From Luidia sarsii (lineage: Eukaryota; Echinodermata; Asteroidea; Paxillosida; Luidiidae): a stretch of 64,000 nucleotides of DNA. The notes beneath the pieces were generated by a model. That model saw nothing but the letters and a program-made list of their open reading frames with translations. It was not told the DNA's origin and ran no database searches. The DNA lies in assembly GCA_949987565.1 (NCBI GenBank), contig OX465102.1, forward strand, positions 8,048,512-8,112,511. Reading direction: 5' to 3'. Both the position numbers and the translations under genes were made by a program. This document shows positions 33,669 through 44,099 of this stretch, piece by piece; within the stretch, counting starts at the first letter, position 1; the number at the start of each line of letters is the position of its first letter.

Positions 33669-34294
33669 ATGCTGAAGGAAACCACACTTGGTCGTACAAG
33701 AAGAGACAATGAGACTGCAAGAGAGACAGAAGGTAGAATTAATAAAGTGCTGTGTGATGATAAGGTGAAACCTGTTGAACTGCATTGTTGTCAGACAGTT
33801 GATAGCAGACAAATAGTTCATCAAGATGCTAGGAAGTGTAGGCTATGTGATCAAGCATCAAGACCTTTGGAAAGAACTGTGACATGTGAAGGGTGTAACA
33901 TTTGTTATGTCAACTGTATGGGTTTTGCAAATATTGAGCAAGCAAACCAGTGTCATGGATGTGTGCTAAATGTGGACAAGGTAATTACAGTCAATCTTTG
34001 ATGTGTGATCTTGGAATTCCCACAGATGCCAACCGGTATGAGATGCTACTGATGAGTGACCTTGAAATCCAAGATGAATCGGTCAACAGTGAGCTAGCAT
34101 ATCCTATTGAAAATGACAAGAAAGATGGTGTAATACATGGTGAGATAAAGCAGTGTGCAGATATGATGTATGTAACAGGTGGCAGAAAGATTCTGAAACA
34201 AACTGGAGGCTATTCTTTAAGGAGTAAGAAAGTTGTTAATGCTGTAGAAAAGAGTGATGGAAATAAGGATAGCAGCAAAAATGTGAAGTGTTAA
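33669..34294 (+). pseudogene. Helentron N-terminal part with PHD-like zinc finger
   Basis: Two overlapping plus frames (33669-34001 and 33950-34294) read through one PHD-like finger. CRLCDQASRPLERTVTCEGC and YVNCMGF are in the first frame and WMCAKCGQ in the second, so a one-base break at about 33950 splits the domain. Downstream GGYSLRSKKV and a second YGLRKRTGS are basic motifs of the same kind. I link it to the Helentron pieces at 42.6-45.8 kb by orientation and by resemblance of the following repeats; that link is inference. Confidence 0.5.
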
Positions 34295-34495
34295 GAAGCT
34301 AAAGGGAACAATGCAACAAGTCCAGTGAGTTTAGAAACTGACAATAAACCACGATACGGACTGAGAAAAAGAACAGGAAGTGCTGTCTGAGGTGTTGATG
34401 TTTACACATATAGTGATATTACTAAGTGGTATGTGTTTTCTCGTTCATTCAGCAATAGTAATAGATTGCCAAATTGTGGAATGTATCTCTACCAT

Positions 34496-35223
34496 AGAAA
34501 TATCATGAAGATATTGCATTTAGAGAAAGACAGCTGAAAGTCACAAAACGCAAGTATCATGAGGATAGTGTATACAGAGAAAGAAAGGTTAGCACCACAA
34601 AAAGCAAGTACCATGAGGATAGTGTATACAGAGAAAGAAAGGTTAACACCACAAAAAGCAAGTATCATGAGGATAGTGAATACAGAAAAAGAAAGGTTAA
34701 CACCACAAAAAGCAAGTATTATGAGGATAGTGAATACTGGGAACGAAAGGTTAACACTACACAAAGCAAGTATCATGAGGATAGTGAATACAAGGAAAGA
34801 AAGGTTAACACCACAAAAAACAAGTATCATGAGGATAGTGAATACAGAGAAAGAAAGGTTAACACCACACAAAGCAAGTATCATGAGGATAGTGTATACA
34901 GAGAAAGAAAGGTTAACACCACAAAAAGCAAGTATCATCAGGATAGTGACCACAGACAATATAAGATTAACAGTACAATAGCCAGGTATAAAAAAGATAT
35001 TGCATATAGACTAAAAACAATTTATCATGCAAAGAATAGATATCACAGCAATCAAGTATATAGAAATGCAGTTATCAAGTCATTAAAGAGGAAGTATTGG
35101 AGTAATCAAGTATACAAAGCGAATTTGATAAAAGATCAGAAAACCAAATATCGTTGTGAATCTAAAACAAAGAAGAAAAATAGAAAGCATGCAAGCATCA
35201 TGATGAATGTTATAAGAACATGA
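34496..35223 (+). CDS. Helentron-type segment with 18-residue tandem repeats
   Basis: An open frame without an early ATG runs from just after a TAG at 34493 to a stop at about 35221. It holds about nine copies of an 18-residue (54-bp) unit reading KYHEDSVYRERKVNTTKS with variants, then diverged copies (RYKKDIAYR, RYHSNQVYRNAV, KYWSNQVYKANL). Such lysine/tyrosine-rich repeats precede the Rep region of some Helitron-type proteins. In another frame the region just beyond (35224-35290) reads PEYVCAVCLKLWF, a Cys-pair motif typical of Helitron N-termini. An overlapping ATG-initiated plus frame at 34559-34981 is a shadow. Confidence 0.55.
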
Positions 35224-35429
35224 AGTCTCAACAGGACCTGAGTATGTCTGTGCAGTGTGTCTGAAACTTTGGTTTAAAAAGCAAGTCATCAGAAGTATAG
35301 CAGGGCTGATTGCATATCTGAGAAATACTTGCATAGATGTGCATGCACAAAATGATGATTTATTCGGTTGAGTGCCAGGCGAATTAGAATAAATCTACTT
35401 TATACTTGTTACGTAACGGATGCATGGTT

Positions 35430-36162
35430 CATTGGTTTAGTGCCTAATTTGAATAAGGTGTGGCTAGCGGAGCGGGAGAATCACTTCAGGCTAGACTGCA
35501 GCGAAAGACACGTTGAAATACGATCCGACTGTTCCCTCTCGAAGTACCGTATTCCCATCAGGAACTCTTATTACAATTCTCTCAGAAGCAAGTTAGTCTC
35601 GTCGAGGATAAATTTGCCGAGATAACAGCAAGTATTGATCTAAAGCTTACATCGGCAGCCACCTCGAAACTATCATGGAAAAGAGAGGGTCACAAACGGC
35701 AGTATAACTTCAACCAAAGTGTACTCGATCACCTAAGCGAAGCGGAACGCTTAAATCAGTCAGCAGCAGTGCAAGAAGAACTGGATAAGGCTAAAAAGCT
35801 CTTGGAGCACAGGCAAAAGCTGATCAGGTTAGCCGACACCAGCCCCTCAGGGTGGGCAACAGAGGAGGAATATGAAACCAATGAACTGGCTAACGATTCC
35901 GATGACGAAAAGAGAATCGCACGAGCAGAGGGGAGAGCAGCCAGAAAGCTCAAGTCTACTACCAAAACGAACACCAACGGCTTCTCATCAGTCTTCTGCT
36001 ATTCCTGTTATGGGGCAACAGCAGCTTTTTCGTGGCCAGCGATACCCCACCATTCGTGACACTTGCTACGCCTGCGGCGTTCAAGGGCACTGGTGGAAGG
36101 CTTGTCCCAACGTCGACAGAAGGCAGTCAACAAACACCTTCAACAAAGGCGCCACGGCCTAA
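35430..36162 (+). pseudogene. DIRS-type gag with CCHC zinc knuckle
   Basis: A charged coiled-coil-like segment (EELDKAKKLLEHRQKLIRLA) leads to an acidic region and then, in the next frame, CYACGVQGHWWKAC, a CX2CX4HX4C zinc knuckle. The frame change lies between about 35880 and 36060. Confidence 0.65.
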
Positions 36163-36539
36163 AGCGGATAGGAATGGCATTACTGAGCCCGTGAACAAAG
36201 TTTAGTTCTTTCATTCTTCTGATATTTATGCTAATGACCATTCTTTCACTTGCAACTATTTTGAATACGAAGAAAGCCCCTCCTCTAGTAAAATCAAAGT
36301 TGCTGGGCGGCTGGCCACGCATCTGCACTTTTGGAGAACTATTCATGCGAGTTCATTCGTGCTAGAAGTTATAGAAAAGGGTTATGCCCTCCCCTTTTAT
36401 GAAACTCCAGTACACACCCCAGATCTAGATTTAACAAAAAATAGAATAAACAACGTGTCCGCCCTCAATCAAAGTGATTTTGTCAACTCTGCTATTTTAG
36501 ATCTGAAAAGCCTTTTATAGGTAATCCCCTGTCAGTGTC

Positions 36540-38200
36540 AGTGTAGAAATCGGGCAAAAAAACGTTTAATCCTAGACCTAAGGAACGTCAATAGATGTCT
36601 GTGGAAACAATCAGTTAAGTACGAAGACTTACGTACAGCCCTTTTCTTTCTCCGGCCACATGGATTCATGTTTCAATTTGATTTGAAGTCTGGTAACCAT
36701 CATATCAGTATTAGATCTGATCATCAGAAATTTTTAGGTTTTTGCTGGAAATATCAAGGAACCAATTCCTTCTTCCGATTTAAAGTGCTTCATTTTGGTC
36801 TATCAACAGCCCCCTATGTATTCACTAAAGTAGTAAGACCTCTTGTTGAGAAATGGCGGAGTGAAGGTAAACATATCGTTGTGTACTTAGATGACGGACT
36901 GGGTTATGAGGATAGCTTTCAGAAAGCTTCAAAGCACAGTGCTGAGGTCAAATGTGATCTGATTAACGCAGGTTTTTGTACCGAACGTACAGAAAAGTAC
37001 CTGGAATCCTGTCTCAGAGACAGAGTGGTTGGGATTTGTTGTTGATCTCAATCAAGGTTTGTTGATTTTACCAGAAAGAAGAATCTTAAGCATTAAAGAA
37101 GGCATTCAAAATATCCTCTCCAATTTTCATTCCCCCTACGTTAAAGGCGTGAATGGTAGGCAATTAGCTAGCGTAACAGGAAAGATTGTTGCTTCATATC
37201 TAGCAGTTGGCTCTATGAGTAGAATAATGACGAAGACCATGCATTGGGCTATCGAATCCAGAAATTCCTGGAATTCAAGCGTATCGCTTCCTGTCCAAGC
37301 ACAAGAAGAATGACATTTTTGGCTACAAAACATAGACAGAGTAAAAGCTACTCGCATCAACTACGTTGCTAGTTGTTCAAGAATAGTGTATTCCGATGCG
37401 AGCTCCGACGGATTTGGTGGTTACGTTTTCAATATAGACCATTCTATAAGTCATGGACAGTGGGAAGAAAATGAGAAAAGTCGCAGTTCGACTTGGAGAG
37501 AACTTAAAGCTGTCGAGCTTGTACTGGCTTCACAAATCGTTAAGTTTCAACACAATCGGTTGAAGTGGTTCACTGACAATCAAGCTGTATAGTCAAATTG
37601 GTTGCTCATGGCAGCATGAAACCGGATTTATATGACATTGCTCTCGGCATCTGCCGTATGTGTATACGGTATGGAGTATTCCTTGAAATGGAATGGATTC
37701 CCAGATCCCTAAACGAGAAAGCAGACTTTTTAAGTAAAATTGTTGATCCCGACGACTGGGAATGCTCGCAGGAATTGCATGCGATACTCAAATATCGTTG
37801 GGGTCCTTATACTATTGATCGGTTTGCCAGGTTCTCAGGTTTAACTCTAGACTTTGGAATCCCGGGACAGAGGCCATAGATGCGTTTACACTCGATTGGT
37901 CAAACGACAATAATTGGCTAGTACCCCCTATCCACCTCATATCTCGAACTATTATCCATCTGTTGGCTTGTAAAGCCGAGGGTACATTGATTTGCCCAGC
38001 GTGGAAATCAGCCCCATATTGGGCGATCTTGTTTCAGGATGATTATTCGGCTAGGTCGGAAATTTCTGACATCCTTGAATTTTCAAGTCCTTTCCCCTTG
38101 TTGAAGGAAGGACGTGGTCATAATGCTAAGTTCGTACAGAACATGACTCGTAGTACTTTACTAGCCGTGAGATTCAGAAGGTTCGTTAAACCGTAACGGT
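36540..38200 (+). pseudogene. DIRS-type reverse transcriptase, RNase H and downstream domain
   Basis: MFQFDLKSGNHHISIRSDHQ, STAPYVFTKVVRPL and IVVYLDDGLGYED (YLDD catalytic box) mark the polymerase. VYSDASSDGFGGYVF, STWRELKAVELVL and IPRSLNEKADFLS mark RNase H. The following part (YTIDRFARFSG, then AFTLDWSNDNNWLVPP in another frame) matches the segment between RNase H and the recombinase in DIRS elements. Frame changes occur at about 37040, 37320, 37590 and 37870. Confidence 0.75.
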
Positions 38201-38653
38201 AGAAGTTATATTCGCTTGTCTCACATTCGAGCACTCGGAGTGTGTTAGCATTAACCTGACATTGTATTATAGAATTCCGTTTTGAAGGGCGAAAGCATTC
38301 GGAAGGTGATCCCTTTAAAATCTATAAGAAAGATTTGCTGAGGTTTTGATGTATGTGTCTAGAGTCAGATGTATCCGAGATGGAAACTTTAGTTCCTCAC
38401 TATAGTACAGAAGTTAGTCTTGCTCTAGGAGGGCTAGGTCAATAAAACAAACATTGATCCAGAAAGCAGAACGTCTCAAGATTAATCTGATCTAATCTAA
38501 TCTGTAAGGAAAGCTTGGTGTTAAGTCTATTCTCATCGTTGGTTCTTTATAACCCTTTATTTCTTTTATATTATTACCTTCTGCTCTACCAAGCTAATCT
38601 TCAACAGCGGGATCTGGACAGAGCGATTTCTCGAGACTGCTCAAGACCAAGAG

Positions 38654-39612
38654 TTGAGTCATCTCGCATCGCAACTCCCAGCGATCATCACCAAGTCAAG
38701 GGCGCCTTCAACAGTCTGTCAATACAACGCCTATTTCTCAAGATGGCAAGAATGGTCTACAGCGCACGGAAGATCTCCTCTACCTGCTGACGCATATATG
38801 ATAGCTCTCTATCTAGTTCATCTTGGCAATTCAGCAAAATCACCATCACCGATATTGACTTCCCTAGCGTCCATTTCTTGGGCTCATCGTTTAGCCAGTT
38901 ACCAAGACCCAACGAAAGACCCCATTGTTTTGCAAACTACAGAAGAACTGAAAAGGTCTCTGTCCAAACCAAAAACAAGAAAAGAGCCCATTACACCTGA
39001 AATCCTGTCTAGGATGGTACAGAGTTACGGTCAAGATAGGTCCTCACATAACTTAATGAATATCAGGACCTTGGCCATGGCTTTTATTTCCTTCTCTGGA
39101 TTTTTACGCTGTAACGAATTGGTAGCAATAAAAATGGGGCACTTATCATTTACTAGCACCCATCTATCCATTTCCATCCAATCAAGTAAGACCGACGTCT
39201 ATCGTCAGGGTGATACCGTCGTTATATCCAGATCTGGCCTGCCCACATGTCCAGTGGTTATGTTAGAGCTCTACCTGGACAAAGCAATGTTTACACAGGC
39301 AGACAAGGATGCCTTTATTTTCAGATCTCTGATTAAATCAAGCACTGGTTACTCCTTAAGAAAAGGCAATCAACCAATGTCATATTCCCGTGTTAGGGAG
39401 ATATTTATCGAGGCTCTTTCTCCATTAGTTGATGATCTATCCAACTATTCTATGCACAGCTTTAGAGCTGGAGGAGCCTCAGCGGCTGCCAATGCCGGGA
39501 TTCCCGACAGGCTGTTCAAGCGTCACGGACGCTGGAAAACAAACAGCTAAGGACACATGTCCAGGACAGTTTTTCAAGTTTGTTGTCTGTATCCAAGTCA
39601 CTCGGAGTTTAG
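38654..39612 (+). pseudogene. DIRS-type tyrosine recombinase, broken at the nucleophile region
   Basis: A long clean frame (38654-39550) has an N-terminal SAM-like domain (APSTVCQYNAYFSRWQEW), the first catalytic Arg region (FSGFLRCNELVAIK) and the HxxR motif (SMHSFRAGGASAAANAG) followed by KRHGRWKTNS. The expected Tyr-containing tail then appears in a shifted frame (VQDSFSSLLSVSKSLGV and stop at about 39610); the shift falls where the nucleophilic Tyr should be. Confidence 0.75.
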
Positions 39613-39734
39613 TATATAAAACCAGCCCGTTCTTTGTAGTTCATTCCGGTTGCTGCAGCCCGCAGTCTTACCAATCTGGGAGTTGTGTTGCTTTATTTGT
39701 ATTAAGTGTTAAAAGTATAAATGATGTCTAAAAT

Positions 39735-40063
39735 TTAGTGGGCCTGACGTTTCGATCCTAGCAGGACCTTTCTCAAAGGCAGAGTGACAAGGACAAAACA
39801 GATACATGTACACGAAGGAAGGGGGAGAGAGTGAATAGGACACGGATGAGAAACAAAGGACAAAGAGTGAAGCTGGTAGGGAGAGATCAAAGGGAAGGGC
39901 AAGGGGTAGGGTAGGGATTAGTGAGGGGGGGAAAGATCAAAGAGAAGGGCAAGGGTAGGGATTAGTGACAAGAGGGGGAAAGATCAAAGAGAAATGTGAA
40001 GAACTGAACACAAAAGAAGGATTATCAGAAAGCTGCATGGTGTTAGTCATCACCCTCCTGGAT
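39735..40063 (-). repeat. Penelope-like element 3'-end fragment
   Basis: On the minus strand this runs from the last codons of the Penelope endonuclease frame (near CATCCAGGAGG at 40050-40063), through a pyrimidine-rich 3' UTR, to the hammerhead-like end motif at 39739-39790 (stem GGTCCT/AGGATC, then GAAACGTC). It is closely similar to the 3' end of the element at 62510-62820. Confidence 0.8.
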
Positions 40064-40250
40064 GTTTTTTTTTAGATAAATAAAAAATATCTAAAAGAAT
40101 AAAATGACAACATGATTGTAAAATAAAATGAAAAAAATTAAATTTTGATTAAAAATTAATCTTCAATATTACTAAAAATTATTAGTTTTATCAATTTTTA
40201 AAATTAAAATTAACATTTGAAAAAGTACAAGAGTGCATAAAAAATAAAAA

Positions 40251-40925
40251 AGTTTTCGACCTTCGCAAAGCATCATGGGTATAGATGACGAAAATCGCCG
40301 TCTTTTATAACACAGCTCTATGGCGAAGCACGTGACTTCGTGATTTTTTTATTTGTTTTCTCCAAAACCCAGATGGAATTCACATTCAGAAATGAAACTC
40401 ACACATATTTTTTGTCTAGATACCAGAAGCAAAATTTATATTTTGGCAGAACGATGGGCGTGTTGTTTCGGGAAAATCAGTGGAAATTCCCAAGGTGACT
40501 GGATGGCAAACGCGCGGTGTGCGTACATATACATGTACACGCGGTGTGATACACATGTAAATGTACATGTATTATACATGTACATGTGCTACATGTACAC
40601 ATGTACAGTGTACATGTACATGTACATGTTCATGTACAGTACATGTGTACGTACTCACACCGCGTTTGCCATCCAGTCACCTTGGGAATTTCCACTGATT
40701 TCTCCGAAACTACACGCCCAACGTTCCGGCAAAAAATTACGTTTTGTTGCTGGTATCGAGACAAAAACCATGTGTGAGTTTCATTTCTGAACACCATCTG
40801 GGTTTGGGAGAAAAAAGAAAAAAAATTCACGAAGTTACGTGCTTTGCCATACAGTTGTGTTATAGTTATAAAAAGACGGCGAGTTTGACATCTATACCCA
40901 TGATGCTTTGCAAACGTCGAAAAGG
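40251..40925. mobile_element. 675-bp foldback element with ~275-bp arms
   Basis: The left arm (about 40251-40527) and right arm (about 40651-40925) are long imperfect inverted repeats. For example GCAAAGCATCATGGGTATAG on the left matches CTATACCCATGATGCTTTGC on the right. The centre is a (TACATG)n-type tract. No transposase is encoded; overlapping frames read through the arms on both strands are by-products of self-complementarity. Confidence 0.85.
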
Positions 40926-41239
40926 TTTATTCCACCCACAACGGCAACCATGTTCTTGGCCATGACACCTCCCATTGCAAATCGCCCATGCGCCCCTATT
41001 GCGCCTTCATTAAAAACGATAAAAACAACTTTACTGTATTGCTGAATGTTCAAGCTTTCAGAAAAACATAGTTTCATATAGGTTTCATGGATTCCTTCTA
41101 CGTGTATTTTTAGGGTTTTAAAACTGTACCTTTTTAAGCCGTTTACAAAAAGTGATATACCCCGATATCGCCAGCCACAAAAGTGCCATGTCACATATCA
41201 AACAAAAGAGCATGGTCTTCTCTACAAAACGATGACATC

Positions 41240-41345
41240 ATTTTTTGGAACCCGGTAAAATCTCGCGAGATAAGTCGAAAACGCGGGAAGGCGTCGGAAC
41301 TTAAAATCAAGATGGCCGCGCCCAGAGGTTGACGCATCGGTAAGT
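41240..41345 (+). promoter_or_regulatory. CpG-rich promoter with TCTCGCGAGA element and first-exon donor
   Basis: TCTCGCGAGA at 41261-41270 is the palindromic core-promoter motif known from bidirectional housekeeping promoters. It is followed by CAAGATGGCCGCG at about 41309-41320, resembling the YY1-type downstream element, and by a donor ATCGGTAAGTGG (exon end 41339). The ATG in the second motif opens only six codons, so it is probably 5' UTR. Because the motif is palindromic either strand could be transcribed. The gene it serves is not identified. Confidence 0.5.
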
Positions 41346-41571
41346 GGCGCGGATCAAGCGGCATTTCCCTGAAATATTACACCACACAACCGATTCCCAA
41401 TAGGACCAAAAATATCACAAATGAAAAGATCAATCCTCCATCTACTGAAATATTGTTTAAAAAAGTTCTTTTGATGAACGGAAAAGAAATCGAAAGACGA
41501 TTTAAAAAGGAAGTTTTTACACGGTGACAGATATAAATCTGAAAACTGTCGTTTCGCTGGCCTCCCTACAC

Positions 41572-41596
41572 AGTGTGTGTGTGTGTGTGTGTGTTT
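41572..41596. repeat. (GT)n microsatellite
   Basis: About twelve GT units in a row. Confidence 0.9.
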
Positions 41597-41819
41597 GAGG
41601 GGAGGGTTTAACGACGTCAATTCATCGAATACCTCCTCGTTTATACAGAACAGCGATTGAATAGAGCTGTCAATGGGGGGCTGGTTTCTAGGAACTAACA
41701 GCGTTCTTAACGACGAGAGACAGAGGAGGAACGTGCTGGGTGAACTGCGTAAAAAAATATTCTTTACCAGGAAAGTTCTCTTGAGTGCCGTAGTCGCCAG
41801 AGGTGCAGATCTCTAATCA

Positions 41820-42020
41820 CGGGGTCCAGTCCTGCACAGCTTGTCCACGGGGCAATCGGGCGACAGGACGGTCCAGTCCTGCACGGCTTGATCCACGGGG
41901 CGATCGGGCGACAGGACGGTCCAGTCCTGCACGGCTTGATCCACGGGGCGATCGGGCGACAGGACGGTCCAGTCCTGCACGGCTTGATCCACGGGGCGAT
42001 CGGGCGACAGGACGGTCCAG
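41820..42020. repeat. 48-bp GC-rich minisatellite, four copies
   Basis: Four copies of a 48-bp unit contain GGTCCAGTCCTGCACGGCTT and ATCGGGCGACAGGAC. The length is a multiple of three, so frames stay open on both strands (a 16-residue repeat on the minus strand), but no flanking domain supports a gene. Confidence 0.85.
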
Positions 42021-42127
42021 TAAGGCGGATTGAAAGATGTCCCCGTACCCGGATTCTCCACCAATGTGACGCTAGCCACTGAGGGGAACGGGGACTCGCC
42101 TTTTGGGTTTGGTTCTGTTGTGTTTAT

Positions 42128-42524
42128 TTCTGTTAGTGACGAAGGGAAAAATAACACACGACGTATTCAGTCTTCGGCACGTAACAGAGTGATCAAAATA
42201 GATTAAACTAACAAATTCCCTTTCTTATTAATACCTAAAAAAATATAAATTAACGGAAACCAAGAAAATAAATATCTAGCCTTCACAACTGTAACTCGAA
42301 GGCGACCAGAGTTGTTCCAACATGCAAAATGTAAATTCAAGGATTTCGACTCAAAACTCAAGAAAAGAAAATTACAATAAGAAACAGATCGCCTTGATAT
42401 ACAACATATTACCAATTAATCACTTATACAAAGAAATAATAGCAAATCGTCATACGATACCTGTTAGTGACGAAGGGAAAAATTACACACGACGTATTCA
42501 GTCTTCGGCACGTAACAGAGTGAT
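42128..42524 (+). repeat. Pair of 63-bp direct repeats
   Basis: A block starting TGTTAGTGACGAAGGGAAAA and ending GGCACGTAACAGAGTGAT occurs at about 42129-42193 and 42462-42524, differing by one or two bases, 333 bp apart. It could be terminal repeats of a short non-autonomous element or a local duplication. Confidence 0.7.
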
Positions 42525-42621
42525 GACGTTTTTCCCAAGGCCCGCGAAATTCGAAAACGAACACAAGAGGGCGCCTTGGAATTAATTTAAATAAACGCAA
42601 TACATTATGTCTGTCACAGCT

Positions 42622-43889
42622 GTAAGTTACCAACAAAGGAAGATGATGAGGAATTGAATGAAATAATAAGTCATGTGCGGCAGCATAGTAAGAAGCATAC
42701 AAAATCTTGTAAAAAGAAGGGAACTGAATGCAGATTCAATTTTCCTAGACCTCCATCTAATAAGACATTTATTGCCAGACCCGAACCAGTGAATGAGGAC
42801 GATGAAGATGAGTGTTGTAATGATGATGAAAGTGTTCCCACTAGTAATGAGAAGAACAAGCAGACCAAAGCCAAGGAATTATTGCAGTCAGTGTGGAATG
42901 CAATCCAGGATGAGAACAATCAACACATGACTACATCAGAATTATTTAACAGCATCAACATTACACAGATTGAATTTGAGAAAGCCAATGATATTTTGAG
43001 CAGGAAAGAAACCATTGTTATGAAGAGAGAACCTCAAGATACATGGGTGAATCGGTATAATCGGTATAATCCTGATTTGATAAGGGCCTGGAATGCTAAT
43101 ATGGATATACAATACATCAGTGATGCATATGCATGTGCAGCATACGTTGTATCATACATGTCAAATTCTGAACGTGAATTGGGACAGTTATTAGGACAAG
43201 GGAATTTAGATGCCAGACAGAGTATGAAGGAAATTGGATGTGTGTTTTTACATAACAAAGAATTATCAGCCCAGGAAGCAGTGTTTCGTGTTTGTGGTCT
43301 CAGGTTGAAAGAAGGCTCAAGAAAAGTTGAGTTTATACCGGTTGGTGAAAATCCTGTCCGTATGAGTTTGCCGTTAAGTGTAATTCAGTCCAAATGTGAA
43401 GACGATATCTTTATGATTAGTAAAGTTGACCGTTACAAAGCAAGGCCAGATACTGATGAATTTAATGACATGTGCCTAGCAACATTTTGTTCAGAGTACA
43501 GAATTATTTACGGTAATGTAAGTACAAGTAATAGATCAAGAAAGTCACAAATATATGCATTAAAATATGATATGGGTCATATACAGAAACGTACAAGAAC
43601 TGATGCTGCAGTTGTAAGATATGCAAGGTTTTCAGTGACAAAATATCCTCAGAAGTATTACCAAAGTATATTGCAGTCGTTTCTTCCATACAGTCTAGAT
43701 GCTCAACTGAAACCACCTCAGTTTGACAATTATGAACAGTTTTATACAAATGTTGTTGAAAGTAATCGTTCTATATATGAGAAGAATGCAGAGGCTCGAG
43801 AAGCAGCAAAGACATATGTAGAGAAACATGGTCTGCAGGAAGATGCATGGGCTTTGATATCACCAATATCTGAACAGGAAAGAATGTGA
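42622..43889 (+). CDS. Helentron protein, region between Rep and helicase
   Basis: A 411-codon frame, open further upstream to about 42622. Its start (HTKSCKKKGTECRFNFPRPP) is the zinc-binding segment that follows the Rep domain in Helitron/Helentron proteins. The middle part (DAYACAAYVVSYMSNSERELGQLL) and RYARFSVTKYPQKYYQSILQ are typical of the pre-helicase region. The Rep HUH motif itself is missing upstream, where unrelated sequence is found. The stop comes at 43887 just before a Penelope-end insertion. Assignment is by motif recognition and strengthened by the helicase that follows. Confidence 0.75.
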
Positions 43890-43976
43890 ATCAGAACGCA
43901 AGCCAGTAGTTTCAGAAGAAGATGATGTGGATATACCTGATCTCAAATCTAACAGTAAACAAGGAGATATACAAAC

Positions 43977-44062
43977 ATGTTGCAAACTGTTTACTGACTA
44001 AAATTACCAAAATGTAAATCTTAAAATTTAGTGGGCCTGACGTTTCGATCCTAGCAGGACCT
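43977..44062 (-). repeat. Short Penelope-end insertion inside the Helentron
   Basis: An 85-bp block from TGTTGCAAACTGTTTACTGA to the hammerhead-like core (minus strand GGTCCTGCTAGGATCGAAAC) interrupts Helentron coding. The same 85 bp recurs at 61006-61092 with a few changes. Confidence 0.75.
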
Positions 44063-44099
44063 AAGGAGTGTATAACATTGAGCCACACTCAGTGAAAAT

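Larger units (their letters stand above)
35366..39660 (+). mobile_element. DIRS-type retroelement, second copy in window (plus strand)
   Basis: The order gag with zinc knuckle, reverse transcriptase, RNase H, and tyrosine recombinase is on the plus strand. It sits next to the Helentron N-terminal part, which ends at about 35350. Inverted termini and the internal complementary region expected for DIRS were not found, so the borders are set from coding content. Multiple small breaks make it inactive as read. Confidence 0.75.

Noticed and set aside
34489..34981. Hydrophobic minus-strand repeat protein and an ATG-initiated plus frame
   Set aside because: Both are shadows of the KYHEDS 18-residue repeat frame, which continues beyond the repeat into non-repetitive lysine-rich sequence.
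40353..40830. Plus and minus frames rich in Met/Tyr/Cys/His
   Set aside because: They read through the foldback arms and the TACATG tract; self-complementarity yields similar peptides on both strands.
41803..42157. Repeat proteins on both strands over the 48-bp minisatellite
   Set aside because: Open only because the unit length is a multiple of three; no flanking domain, splice sites or start context.
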